A stretch of 64,000 nucleotides of DNA, taken from QPIN01 sp965224575 (GTDB lineage: Bacteria; Pseudomonadota; Gammaproteobacteria; Methylococcales; Methylomonadaceae). Every line of letters starts with the position of its first letter. Position 1 is the first letter of the stretch. The DNA lies in contig CBDCZQ010000006.1 in assembly GCA_965224575.1 (NCBI GenBank), positions 992,001 to 1,056,000 of the forward strand, written 5' to 3'. The notes under the pieces are model-generated. The model was not told the DNA's origin, did not search any database, and was given only the letters and a program-made list of their open reading frames with translations. Below, one piece after another: positions 19,153-27,830 of this stretch. A program made the translations under genes and the position numbers.

Positions 19153-19612
19153 TAATTTCCACTTGCCCAGTTAACCAATTAATATCTAATTGACGTTTAA
19201 TTTCCGATATTTCCAAGGTTATTCTTCCTCCTGTTGAAGATCCATCCGGGAAAAATCGAATAGCCCCCTGAGTACCATCATCCTCAATTTGAGACTGGGC
19301 AACATCTAGTGTCACCTCTATATCTTTAGATAATTTATAGACCTTCAATTTATCCGTCATCTGATAAGTGTTTTCTTCCAAATCAAATTGAAATACACTC
19401 TCTTTTCTATTTGTCATCGCGATACCACGAGCATATCTAATTCCGGATGCTATTTCTCTAGAAGCACTTTTTAAAACCGTCGTCTCATTACCTGTGCCTG
19501 CATTTGAAGCAACGACTGTTATCATTATTCCAATAATAACGATAACCAGTAATAATTCAATTAAAGAAAATCCCTTTATTTTCACAATAGAACTATATGC
19601 ATTTTCAATCAA
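19142..19612 (-). CDS. gspH: T2SS minor pseudopilin GspH
   Basis: 156 residues. Leader with site KIKG|FSLIELLLVIVIIG, Glu5 present. The globular part has ASREIASGIRYARGIAM and IRFFPDGSSTGGRI, the 'FxPDGSSxGG' signature of GspH/FimT proteins. GspH connects the tip complex to the GspG shaft. It is 17 bp after gspG. Confidence 0.9.
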   Translation of the reverse strand: MIENAYSSIVKIKGFSLIELLLVIVIIGIMITVVASNAGTGNETTVLKSASREIASGIRYARGIAMTNRKESVFQFDLEENTYQMTDKLKVYKLSKDIEVTLDVAQSQIEDDGTQGAIRFFPDGSSTGGRITLEISEIKRQLDINWLTGQVEISEQ

Positions 19613-19629
19613 TCTGCATAAAACTTAAT

Positions 19630-20052
19630 TTATTCCCAGCTAGTAATATCTTGGTCTTCACCCTCACCACCCGGTGAATTATCGAACCCTAATGAATATA
19701 AATCAAAGCGACCATGTTCACCTGGTGAAGTATAGTGATAATCGTATATCCAAGGATCTAGAGGCACCTTGTTTTTACGTAGATAGGGTCCATTCCAAGA
19801 ACGTGCATTGTCCGGAGTTTCTACTAAAGCCTGTAAGCCTTCTTCAGTACTAGGATAGCGCCCTACATCCATTTTATACATATCCAACGCACCGGCTAAA
19901 TCTTCAATTTGTACTTTAGCAGCTTTCGTTTTTGCGCCACCTAATTGTTTCATTACTTGGGGCCCCACTAATCCAGCTAAAAGCCCTATGATAGCCAAAA
20001 CAACTAGTAGCTCAATTAAAGTAAAACCACGTAGCTTGATACTCTTCTTCAT
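19630..20052 (-). CDS. gspG: T2SS major pseudopilin GspG
   Basis: 140 residues from the third in-frame ATG (20052), preferred over 20070 because GAGAGA lies 6-8 bases before it and it gives the usual short leader MKKSIKLRG before FTLIELLVVLAIIG. The mature protein has the standard GspG core DMYKMDVGRYPSTEEGLQAL, NGPYL, VPLDPW and the calcium-site end SPGEHGRFDLYSLG / GGEGEDQDI. It forms the shaft of the pseudopilus. Cleavage requires a GspO/PilD peptidase, which is not encoded in this window. Confidence 0.94.
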   Translation of the reverse strand: MKKSIKLRGFTLIELLVVLAIIGLLAGLVGPQVMKQLGGAKTKAAKVQIEDLAGALDMYKMDVGRYPSTEEGLQALVETPDNARSWNGPYLRKNKVPLDPWIYDYHYTSPGEHGRFDLYSLGFDNSPGGEGEDQDITSWE

Positions 20053-20078
20053 TTTATCTCTCATCTTCATAGTAAATA

Positions 20079-21296
20079 TTAAAAGGCCAGATCGTTTACA
20101 CTCAAAATTGCAGATAGAATTGACATTATAATACCTGCAATCAACATTCCCATAACCACGATAATAATCGGTTCCATCATTGCTAACATACGTTCAATCG
20201 TCATTTTAAGTTGTTTATCATAGGTATTTGCTGTTCTTTCTAACATTTCTTCCATTTTTCCGGTTTCTTCACCCATTTTTATCATTTGAGTTGCCATTTT
20301 TGGAAATTCGCCAGATTCTATTAAAGCACTTGACATATCTTTACCTTGCTTCAAGTTTTCTTCTGCCATAGATAATGCATCGACCAGAACAAGATTACTT
20401 AATGTTTCTTTAACAATACCTAAGGCAGTTAATATGGGAACACCGTTTGTCAATAAGGTTCCTAAAGTACGAGTAAAATTTGTGGTATTCATGTTGCGAT
20501 TTATTTCCCCAAACAGAGGTAAACCCAAAGCAACTTTATCCCACCGTTTTTTTCGTGGACCAATACTTAATTCATAACGTAGAACAAAAAATATAACGCA
20601 AACAGTAATTAATAAAGCCCACCAATAACTTTGTAACCATTCTGCAGCACCTACAACAATTTGTGTAGACATTGGTAATTCCTTGCCTGCACTTTCAAAC
20701 ATTTCCATAAATTGAGGCACAACTAACGTAAGGAGTAAAAAAACAGACCCTAAAGCCATTACCACCAAAATAGTCGGATAAATTAAAGCTGTTGTTACCG
20801 TATCCTTAAGTCCTTTTGACTTTTCTAAATATTCTGATAACTGACCCAGAACGACATCAACACTTCCCCCTGCCTCACCAGCTCGTAGCATATTAATGTA
20901 AAAGCGAGAAAATGTAGTTGATTCTGATTCCAATGCATCTGAAAGGTTTGCTCCACCTTTGACCTGTTGTAAAACATTTTTAATCAACAAGTGAATTTTA
21001 GAATCTTCTTCAATCAAGTCCATTAAAACCACTAAAGATCTATCTAATGGTAATCCAGCTTGTAAAAGTGTAGATAATTCTTTAGTAAACAAGGCAATTT
21101 CTTTTTGAGACAATCGATCCTTAGATTGTTTAAAAGAAAAAAAATAAGCTGATTTCAATCCTGACTGAGAAATATCTAGAGGAATCAATCCTTCATCTTG
21201 CAACTTAGCAACTAAAGAAGCTTCATCTTTTGCTTCTATGCTACCTTCTTCTACATTACCTTCTTGATTAACTGCTTTATAGGCAAATAAAGTCAC
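20079..21296 (-). CDS. gspF: T2SS inner-membrane protein GspF
   Basis: 405 residues. Two T2SSF repeats, each a cytoplasmic four-helix bundle (LFTKELSTLLQAGLPLDRSL; FTRTLGTLLTNGVPILTAL) followed by a membrane helix; total of three helices near 170-190, 220-240 and 375-395. The GEA/GEETGKM loops are conserved. GspF is the multipass platform protein near the ATPase. Starts 1 bp after the gspE stop. Confidence 0.95.
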   Translation of the reverse strand: MTLFAYKAVNQEGNVEEGSIEAKDEASLVAKLQDEGLIPLDISQSGLKSAYFFSFKQSKDRLSQKEIALFTKELSTLLQAGLPLDRSLVVLMDLIEEDSKIHLLIKNVLQQVKGGANLSDALESESTTFSRFYINMLRAGEAGGSVDVVLGQLSEYLEKSKGLKDTVTTALIYPTILVVMALGSVFLLLTLVVPQFMEMFESAGKELPMSTQIVVGAAEWLQSYWWALLITVCVIFFVLRYELSIGPRKKRWDKVALGLPLFGEINRNMNTTNFTRTLGTLLTNGVPILTALGIVKETLSNLVLVDALSMAEENLKQGKDMSSALIESGEFPKMATQMIKMGEETGKMEEMLERTANTYDKQLKMTIERMLAMMEPIIIVVMGMLIAGIIMSILSAILSVNDLAF

Positions 21297-21297
21297 T

Positions 21298-22980
21298 TTA
21301 GCCTTCCGTCGTTACACGCAACACTTCATCCAGCGTGGTAAGTCCTTTAGCAGCTTTAGCTAAGCCATCATCATATAGAGTTAACATACCATCTTTTACT
21401 GCTTGTTCTTGAATCAAACCTGATTCTTTATGTTCCATTACCATTTTTCTCAGTGAATCATTCATAACTAGAAACTCAATAATTGCCATTCGACCACTAT
21501 AACCTATATCTCCACACTCATTGCAACCCACAGCCTGGTAGAGTGTTAACTTATTATTTACCTGGAATCTGGACAACCCTTTCTCTTCCACAACCTCAGG
21601 TAAAGGCTGATAAGCTTGCCTACAATGCATACATAATTTTCTAACTAATCGCTGAGCCAAAACTCCATTTACAGTCGATGTCAATAAATAATCATCAAGC
21701 CCCATATCTAACAATCTGGCAAGAGCGCCTGCTGCATCGTTTGTATGAAGAGTTGATAATACCAAATGTCCAGTTAATGCCGACTGAACAGCAATTTTTG
21801 CCGTTTCTAAATCTCGCATTTCCCCAATCATAATAATATCCGGGTCTTGTCTGACAATAGATCGCAAGGCACTACTAAAAGTTAAGCCAATTTTTGGTTT
21901 TGCCTGTATTTGATTCACCCCATTCAGTTGATATTCAACGGGATCTTCAATGGTAATAATCTTTTTCCCAGGTGTATTTAAATGGGTTAGAGCAGTATAC
22001 AACGTAGTCGACTTACCACTTCCTGTTGGCCCGGTAATCAATATAATTCCATGCGGCTTAGACAGAACTTCAAGGAATAACTTCTGATTTTCAGGTTCAA
22101 ACCCTAATGAATCAAATTCAAAAACAATATTTTCTTTATCTAACAAACGTATGACTACACTTTCACCATACATTGTAGGTGTAGTAGAAACACGTAAATC
22201 TATCTCCTTGCCTTGCATTTGTATTTTTATTCGGCCATCCTGAGGCAAACGTCTTTCAGCAATATTCAGTTTAGCCATGATTTTTATTCTAGAAATCACT
22301 GCAGCCGTCGCACTTACTGGAGGCCCTTCAATTTTTTGCAACACACCATCTATTCGTAGACGTATGATTAAAGAATCCTCAAATGGTTCAATATGAATAT
22401 CTGACGCTTTATTGTCCAATGCCCGATGAAAAACAAGATTCACCATGCGAATAACAGGAGCTTCACTAGCCAAATCTTTAAGGTGTTCAATATCATCCAG
22501 TGACTCACTATCTCCTAAATTATCAGTAATCTGCCCCATCTGAGACTTCCCATCACCATACTGACGCTCTAACGCTTTATCTATATCAGATAAAACACCC
22601 ACTTTTATTTCTATTACTTTATTACACATCATTTGCAATGACTGTTTTATAAAAGTATTTTCAGGATCCATCACAGCAACAGTAATCTTACTATTTGCCT
22701 CTGCAATACTTATTGCATGGGACTCCTTCAAAAATCTCAATGAAACGTCATCAGGTAAGAATGGCGTATCTGAGTAGTCATCTACTCCAACAACGTCTAA
22801 GCCCGTTGTTTTGGATAAAGCTTCAGCAACATCTTTTTCTGAACACAGACCCAACTTGACTAATAGCAAAGGAAGTCCAGTTTCTTGCATCTGATCCTTA
22901 ACTTTATTGACTTTTTTCAAGTCACTTTCACGCAAAGCCTTTTGATCAATAAGTGTTTCAATAAATTTTTGATAATTCAT
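21298..22980 (-). CDS. gspE: T2SS ATPase GspE
   Basis: 560 residues. N1E/N2E domain about 1-130, then the catalytic part with ASDIHIEP, RLPQDGRI, Walker A GPTGSGKST at 317-325, Asp box ITIEDPVEY, Walker B IIMIGEMRD and the His box LSTLHTNDA. Zinc site made of C450-x2-C453 and C486-x2-C489. It powers pseudopilus growth. First gsp gene of the operon, 33 bp after a glycosyltransferase gene that is probably co-transcribed. The N-terminal domain is of the long type that docks on GspL. Confidence 0.96.
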   Translation of the reverse strand: MNYQKFIETLIDQKALRESDLKKVNKVKDQMQETGLPLLLVKLGLCSEKDVAEALSKTTGLDVVGVDDYSDTPFLPDDVSLRFLKESHAISIAEANSKITVAVMDPENTFIKQSLQMMCNKVIEIKVGVLSDIDKALERQYGDGKSQMGQITDNLGDSESLDDIEHLKDLASEAPVIRMVNLVFHRALDNKASDIHIEPFEDSLIIRLRIDGVLQKIEGPPVSATAAVISRIKIMAKLNIAERRLPQDGRIKIQMQGKEIDLRVSTTPTMYGESVVIRLLDKENIVFEFDSLGFEPENQKLFLEVLSKPHGIILITGPTGSGKSTTLYTALTHLNTPGKKIITIEDPVEYQLNGVNQIQAKPKIGLTFSSALRSIVRQDPDIIMIGEMRDLETAKIAVQSALTGHLVLSTLHTNDAAGALARLLDMGLDDYLLTSTVNGVLAQRLVRKLCMHCRQAYQPLPEVVEEKGLSRFQVNNKLTLYQAVGCNECGDIGYSGRMAIIEFLVMNDSLRKMVMEHKESGLIQEQAVKDGMLTLYDDGLAKAAKGLTTLDEVLRVTTEG

Positions 22981-23013
22981 AAAATTATTTCATAAAAAAA
23001 TAAAGTGCTACGA

Positions 23014-23826
23014 CTAATAGAAACACCAGCCATGCTTATTAAAAAAAGAACACATGGATCGCCCAAACAACATAATATGATTCGCTCCTTTTTTAGCAGC
23101 CTGCCCACCAAAATGTATAATTTTTACATCGGGAACATAAACTAAATTTCCCATTTTTCTTAATTTAATTGACAAATCAAAATCTTCAAAATACAGAAAA
23201 AATTTTTCTGAAAAGCCACCGACCGCATTAAAATTTTGTCTACGCAAGAACATAAAGCAACCACTAGCAATAGGAACATCTGAAAATTCGTCTGTTTCAG
23301 TTTTCCCTTTTAACTCATAACTAGCCAAACGTTTCAAAAAAAAATTCTGGAGCCATTTAGGCGCAAATCCACGTAATAATAAATCAAAAACTGAGGGGTA
23401 CGATTTACAAAGATATTGTCGTCCTCCATCTTCCGAACAAGCAAAAGGTGAAACCAAAACAGCTTGAGGATGTGTTTTTAGATATTCTATTGCATAAACT
23501 AAAGCATTTGAGTCCAATAAAACATCTGGATTTAAAATCAAATGATACTCACAATGACTTTCTTTTATTGCTTTGTTATGGCCTTTTGCATAGCCTAAAT
23601 TTTCAGATGAATGGATAAAATGTAAAGATCTTTTCCATTTAACCTGAGCTAATGGCTCAAAGTCTTCTTTGTCTACATCACTATTATTATCAAGAATAAT
23701 AAGTAGAACATCAAAACCATATGTTTCTACTACTTTTTCAACCGCTACAACTAAGCTTTCTAGTACAGAAATAAAAACGGTTTTTTCTGACTTATAAAGC
23801 ACTATAGAAATAGAAACTGAACTCAT
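23014..23826 (-). CDS. Family 2 glycosyltransferase (rhamnosyltransferase WbbL-like)
   Basis: 270 residues from ATG 23826 (an upstream TTG is also open). Non-processive GT2 fold without membrane helices: VSISIVLYKSE, IILDNNSD, ENLGYAKGHN, LILNPDV (the DxD-type site), ASGCFMFLRR, GGFSEKFFLYFEDFDL. The NLG-x-A-x-G and NPDV motifs are those of dTDP-rhamnosyl and related transferases for O-antigen or capsule. It lies directly upstream of the T2SS operon and 111 bp downstream of plsY. A role in surface glycan synthesis is inferred; the substrate is unknown. Confidence 0.8.
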   Translation of the reverse strand: MSSVSISIVLYKSEKTVFISVLESLVVAVEKVVETYGFDVLLIILDNNSDVDKEDFEPLAQVKWKRSLHFIHSSENLGYAKGHNKAIKESHCEYHLILNPDVLLDSNALVYAIEYLKTHPQAVLVSPFACSEDGGRQYLCKSYPSVFDLLLRGFAPKWLQNFFLKRLASYELKGKTETDEFSDVPIASGCFMFLRRQNFNAVGGFSEKFFLYFEDFDLSIKLRKMGNLVYVPDVKIIHFGGQAAKKGANHIMLFGRSMCSFFNKHGWCFY

Positions 23827-23937
23827 TAACAAAACTAGAAAATAATAACTGGATCATAGTAGTATAGCCTATATATACTTTTATTCAGTCACTAAAATAT
23901 TTAGCTCCTCTCGTTTACACAAGCACCAAAAACCATT

Positions 23938-24510
23938 CTAGTTTTCTTCTCCTTTCATTAACCTTTGAATATTACTTTTATGTCGCCATAATAGGACAAT
24001 GGAAATCAACACAAATACTGCCAATAGATATTTGTCACTAGTAATTAACCAAACATATACTGGGGTTAAAATAGCCGCAACTAATGCTGACAACGATGAA
24101 ATTTTACTTATTTTATAAACGGCAAACCAGGTTCCAGCAACAACAATCCCTAATATAAAATTAACACCTAAAGTCACACCTAATGTTGTAGCAACTCCTT
24201 TCCCCCCTTTAAAACCAAAAAAAACGGGATACAGATGCCCTAAAAAAGCGGCAAGCACAACTAATGACACTACAATTGATTCAACTCCCAATGATTTTGA
24301 AAGTAACACAGGAATCAGCCCTTTCAGTGCATCGCCTATTAAGGTGATAGTAGCCGCTTTTTTACCACCAATTCTCATTACATTGGTCGCGCCAGGGTTT
24401 CCTGAGCCTTGTTCTCGAGGGTCATCTAGCCCCATTATTTGACAAACAATAATAGCACTAGATACTGATCCTATTAAATAGGCTAAAGGCACTAACAACC
24501 ACTCAATCAT
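23938..24510 (-). CDS. plsY: Acyl-phosphate glycerol-3-phosphate acyltransferase PlsY
   Basis: 190 residues, five membrane helices. The three PlsY motifs are present: GSVSSA near residue 14, GSGNPGATNVMR near 36-47, and GFKGGKGVATTLGV near 98-111. The enzyme transfers the acyl group from acyl phosphate to glycerol 3-phosphate in the inner membrane, the first step of phospholipid synthesis. Divergent from folB with an 87-bp shared promoter region, a common neighbourhood in proteobacteria. Confidence 0.96.
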   Translation of the reverse strand: MIEWLLVPLAYLIGSVSSAIIVCQIMGLDDPREQGSGNPGATNVMRIGGKKAATITLIGDALKGLIPVLLSKSLGVESIVVSLVVLAAFLGHLYPVFFGFKGGKGVATTLGVTLGVNFILGIVVAGTWFAVYKISKISSLSALVAAILTPVYVWLITSDKYLLAVFVLISIVLLWRHKSNIQRLMKGEEN

Positions 24511-24597
24511 TTCATTCTCACATAATCAACGCTTGTACAGGAGAACCTTTTCCCTGATACTAGCATTTTAAAAAATATATTTTAACCGGAAAACCAG

Positions 24598-24951
24598 ATG
24601 GATATAATTTTTTTAGGTAAATTAGAGGCATCAACAATCATAGGTATTTATGATTGGGAACGGAAAACAAAACAATCTATAGTGCTTGATATAGAAATGG
24701 CTTTTGATATAAAAAAAGCTGCTGAAACAGACGATATTATTCATACCCTTGACTATAAGGCTGTCTCTGAACGCATCGTTTCTTTTGTGGAACAAAGTAA
24801 TTATTATCTGGTAGAAAAGCTAATTGAAGAAATAGCCAAAGTTTTATTAACAGAATTTAATACTCCCTGGGTGAAAATAAAACTCAATAAAATAGGTGCT
24901 ATAAGTCGAGCAAAAGATGTAGGTATTGTTATTGAGCGGGGTATTAAATAA
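24598..24951 (+). CDS. folB: Dihydroneopterin aldolase FolB
   Basis: 117 residues, standard length. Begins MDIIFLGKLEASTIIGIYDWERKTKQ with the GIYDWER motif; catalytic Glu region LVEKLIEEIA and catalytic Lys in VKIKLNKIGAI. It makes 6-hydroxymethyl-dihydropterin for folate synthesis. Followed after 4 bp by folK, the next pathway enzyme. Confidence 0.93.
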   Translation: MDIIFLGKLEASTIIGIYDWERKTKQSIVLDIEMAFDIKKAAETDDIIHTLDYKAVSERIVSFVEQSNYYLVEKLIEEIAKVLLTEFNTPWVKIKLNKIGAISRAKDVGIVIERGIK

Positions 24952-24955
24952 ACTT

Positions 24956-25453
24956 ATGACTACTGGTTTTATTAGTATAGGCAGCAACATTGAAAAGGAA
25001 ATCCACGTACCTTCAAGCCTAAATGCTTTAAAAAAACATTTTAAAAACATAATCACATCCAGCCTTTATGAAACAAAAGCTGTTGGCTTTGAAGGGGATG
25101 ATTTTCATAATCTAATTGTCCAGTTTGACTCTTCTTTAGACGCTAAATCCGTCGCAAAAATACTAAGACAAATTGAGCTTGATCACGGAAGAACACGAGA
25201 CAGTAGAAAATATGCTGCAAGAACTCTAGATTTGGATCTGATAATTTATGGCGAGTTGATTATTAACGATGGTCGACTACAAATACCCCGAGATGAGATA
25301 GATCGCTATGCTTTCGTACTTGAACCCTTAGCAGAAATTGCCCCTAATTTTTTACACCCAATCAGCCACAAAAGTTATGCTCAACTGTGGAATAAATTTG
25401 ATAAAACTGACCTGGAACAAACAAAGCTACCTCAACATAATTTAACAAAATAA
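24956..25453 (+). CDS. folK: 2-amino-4-hydroxy-6-hydroxymethyldihydropteridine pyrophosphokinase FolK
   Basis: 165 residues from ATG 24956, chosen because the earlier in-frame TTG (24926) would run into folB and the family begins at FISIGSNIE. Motifs: GSN, SSLYETKAVG, FHNLIVQF, RQIELDHGRTR, ARTLDLDLIIYG and IPRDEIDRYAFVLEPL. It pyrophosphorylates the FolB product. Its last 12 bp overlap the end of the convergent SDR gene. Confidence 0.94.
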   Translation: MTTGFISIGSNIEKEIHVPSSLNALKKHFKNIITSSLYETKAVGFEGDDFHNLIVQFDSSLDAKSVAKILRQIELDHGRTRDSRKYAARTLDLDLIIYGELIINDGRLQIPRDEIDRYAFVLEPLAEIAPNFLHPISHKSYAQLWNKFDKTDLEQTKLPQHNLTK

Positions 25454-26173
25454 GGTTCGGCCACCATCTACAGTAATAATTTGCCCAGTAATATAATTTG
25501 CATCTGCAACTAAAAATCGGACTGCCTTCGCAATATCCTCTGGCTCACCACTCCGAGACAAAGCAATACGTTGCAAAATTTCAGCCTGCTCTTGCTCATC
25601 ACTATTATTTTCTGGCCATAAAATAGCGCCAGGGGAAACACCATTGACTCGAATTTTTGGCCCCAACTCTTTTGCTAAAACTTTTGTTAAAGCAACCAGA
25701 CCCGCTTTAGAAATACTATAGACGGGGTATCCCTTTAACCCTCGCTCTGCATGAATATCGATGATATTAACAATACAACCCTTATTATTTATTAATGTCT
25801 TTGTTAACGCTTGAGATAAAAAAAAAGGGGCTTTTAAATTACACCCTAACAATTCATCCCAATTCTCGTCTAAAACTTCTTCAAATGGCTGAGGATAAAA
25901 GGTTGATGCATTATTAACAAGAACATTTAATCCACCCCAAGCTAATTCTGCTTTTTTGGCCAGCATTTTTAACTCATCCATCTTCAACAAATCTGCTTGT
26001 ATTAATTTAACAGAACCAGGCCTATTCTCATTCAGCTCGTTAAAAATAGCTAATGCAGCTTGTTTTGATGATCTATAGTGAAGGATAATATTATAACCTT
26101 CACTATGTAACATCCTGGCGCACGATGCTCCAATCCGTTTAGCAGCCCCAGTAATTAACACGTTTTTATTCAT
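25442..26173 (-). CDS. Pteridine reductase-like short-chain dehydrogenase (FolM/PTR1 type)
   Basis: 243 residues. Rossmann SDR: N-terminal VLITGAAKRIGAS with the TGxxxRIG form and HYRSS after strand 2 (NADPH preference, as in pteridine reductases), NNAS, catalytic YSISK (Y-x3-K), and GAILWPE after the GVSPG motif as in PTR1-type enzymes. It probably reduces dihydrobiopterin or dihydrofolate-type substrates. Its tail overlaps folK, which supports a pterin role. Confidence 0.85.
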   Translation of the reverse strand: MNKNVLITGAAKRIGASCARMLHSEGYNIILHYRSSKQAALAIFNELNENRPGSVKLIQADLLKMDELKMLAKKAELAWGGLNVLVNNASTFYPQPFEEVLDENWDELLGCNLKAPFFLSQALTKTLINNKGCIVNIIDIHAERGLKGYPVYSISKAGLVALTKVLAKELGPKIRVNGVSPGAILWPENNSDEQEQAEILQRIALSRSGEPEDIAKAVRFLVADANYITGQIITVDGGRTLFC

Positions 26174-26276
26174 TTTGATTACTATACTTCAGAGAATAAA
26201 TGCAACAGGTGCAATTAAAAATGAAGAAAGCTAAAGTATTTATCTTTTTTCCTTAAGAAGCAGCTCACCAACCCTC

Positions 26277-26365
26277 ATGTAGGTTAGGCTAACAGCTCTA
26301 TCGTTAACCTAACATTTTTGGCATACCGTTTGTTGGGTTGCCAAAGAGACGACAGCCCAACATAC
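26277..26365. repeat. Two adjacent REP-like hairpins
   Basis: First hairpin: GTTAGGCTAAC at 26283-26293 with GTTAACCTAAC at 26303-26313 (one mismatch). Second: TGTTGGGTTG at 26331-26340 with CAGCCCAACA at 26353-26362 (one wobble), matching the unit at 12448-12477, including AAAGA(G)AC..AC in the loop. Between the pteridine reductase gene and cytochrome c4, both on the minus strand, but 257 bp apart. Confidence 0.7.
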
Positions 26366-26430
26366 ATATGTCTAAAGTTTACTTCACTTTTAATCACACC
26401 TAAAGCAACCCTTACTATTCAATTGCTTGA

Positions 26431-27117
26431 CTATTTCATCATAGAGATATGATAAGAAACCGCATTAATTTCTTTATCTGTCATTTTTTTCGCTATCATA
26501 TGCATCATATTATCAGGAACGTTACTCCTGCCCCCCTGCTTGAAATCAGTCAATGCTTTTATTAAATAATCTGCATGCTGCCCTTGAAGTGCCGGAAATG
26601 ATGCTGGCTTGTTACCTTCTCCCTTTGGTCCATGACAAGCGATACATGCTGAAACTTTTCTTTTTAGATCACCATTACGATACAAATCTCCACCCAAAGC
26701 TAATAAGTCCTTTAATTCAGCCGCCATTTCTTCCTCTGTTTTTTCAGGGTTTCCATCCTCATCATCATCTGAAAATAAAACAGGCATTTCATTTTTTGTT
26801 ATTTTTTGTTCCGCATAAAAAGCCGCTATATCTTCAATTGACTCATCATCCAAAGCCATCGCCAAAGGAGCCATTGTCGGCGCATTTCTCGTACCATCTT
26901 TTAACGCATGTAATTGTTTAACCAAATAACTAGCATGTTGGCCTGCTAATTTAGGAAATGTCCCTGCCATGCTATTTCCATCATCCCCATGACACCCAGC
27001 ACAACTAACTGCTTTTTCTTTACCGTCCGCGACATTTCCTTTTGCATAAACAATACTTGATGTGGCTAAAAACGAGAGTGAGAGTGAAATTGAAAGAGCT
27101 AACAGTTTTTTTATCAT
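26431..27117 (-). CDS. Periplasmic diheme cytochrome c4
   Basis: 228 residues. Signal peptide ending IVYA; two class I heme domains with CAGCH (C39, C42, H43) and CIACH (C158, C161, H162). Methionine ligands probably lie in PTMAPLAMAL and NMMHMIAKKM. PKLAGQHASYLVKQL and PALQGQHADYLIKAL show the duplicated c4 plan. The linker carries an acidic insertion (SDDDEDGNPEKTEEEMAAEL), making the protein longer than usual c4 proteins. It passes electrons to terminal oxidases. Divergent from engB, the classical cc4-engB-polA order. Confidence 0.92.
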   Translation of the reverse strand: MIKKLLALSISLSLSFLATSSIVYAKGNVADGKEKAVSCAGCHGDDGNSMAGTFPKLAGQHASYLVKQLHALKDGTRNAPTMAPLAMALDDESIEDIAAFYAEQKITKNEMPVLFSDDDEDGNPEKTEEEMAAELKDLLALGGDLYRNGDLKRKVSACIACHGPKGEGNKPASFPALQGQHADYLIKALTDFKQGGRSNVPDNMMHMIAKKMTDKEINAVSYHISMMK

Positions 27118-27219
27118 TAGATTCCCCTGTGATGTAGATGTTTAATTGAGACTGATCAAGCAGCCAAGCTATATAATAACTAGATTTTACTCTATTTAAC
27201 CTATTCAAGCGAGACCTCA

Positions 27220-27822
27220 ATGAATTCTGTTTATCATCAGGCCAAATTTATGCTAAGCGCATCAAAACTTAGCGAAGCACCAGAAGACCAAGGCAAGGAA
27301 GTGGCATTCGCAGGGCGCTCTAACGCAGGAAAATCTAGCGCGATCAACACCTTAACCCGACAGAATAGCTTGGCCCGAATAAGTAAAACTCCTGGACGCA
27401 CTCAATTACTCAATTTTTTTGAGATTGATGAAACACGAAAAATTGTTGATTTACCAGGCTATGGTTATGCAAAAGTACCTTTGGCTGTCAAAAAACAATG
27501 GCATCAAATGATGGAAAACTATTTGCATAAACGCAAGGCTTTATGTGGCATTATTTTAATGATGGACATACGCCATCCATTAACAGATTTTGATATGCAA
27601 ATGATCGAATGGTGCGAGCATACTCAGCTTCCTTTGCATATCCTATTAACTAAAGCCGATAAATTAAATTATGGTGCCGCAAAAAACACGCTTTTTAAAG
27701 TACAAAAAGAGTTGTCAGATATTGAAGTGGATGTCACATTACAACTTTTTTCATCTTTAAAGAAAACGGGAATAGCCGATGCTCACCATATGCTTGATCA
27801 GTGGTTTGGGTTGATTGACTGA
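27220..27822 (+). CDS. engB: Ribosome biogenesis GTPase EngB (YsxC/YihA)
   Basis: 200 residues. G1 GRSNAGKSS, G2 KTPGRTQLLNFF, G3 DLPGYGYAKVP, G4 TKADKL and G5-like SSLKKTG. Length and motifs are standard for the TrmE-Era-EngA family GTPase needed for 50S subunit assembly. It stands divergent to cytochrome c4 and converges on polA with an 8-bp gap. Confidence 0.96.
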   Translation: MNSVYHQAKFMLSASKLSEAPEDQGKEVAFAGRSNAGKSSAINTLTRQNSLARISKTPGRTQLLNFFEIDETRKIVDLPGYGYAKVPLAVKKQWHQMMENYLHKRKALCGIILMMDIRHPLTDFDMQMIEWCEHTQLPLHILLTKADKLNYGAAKNTLFKVQKELSDIEVDVTLQLFSSLKKTGIADAHHMLDQWFGLID

Positions 27823-27830
27823 AGAGTAAT

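Noticed and set aside
26553..26921. Plus-strand frame of 122 codons opposite cytochrome c4
   Set aside because: Leu/His-rich shadow of the heme protein gene without any recognised pattern.
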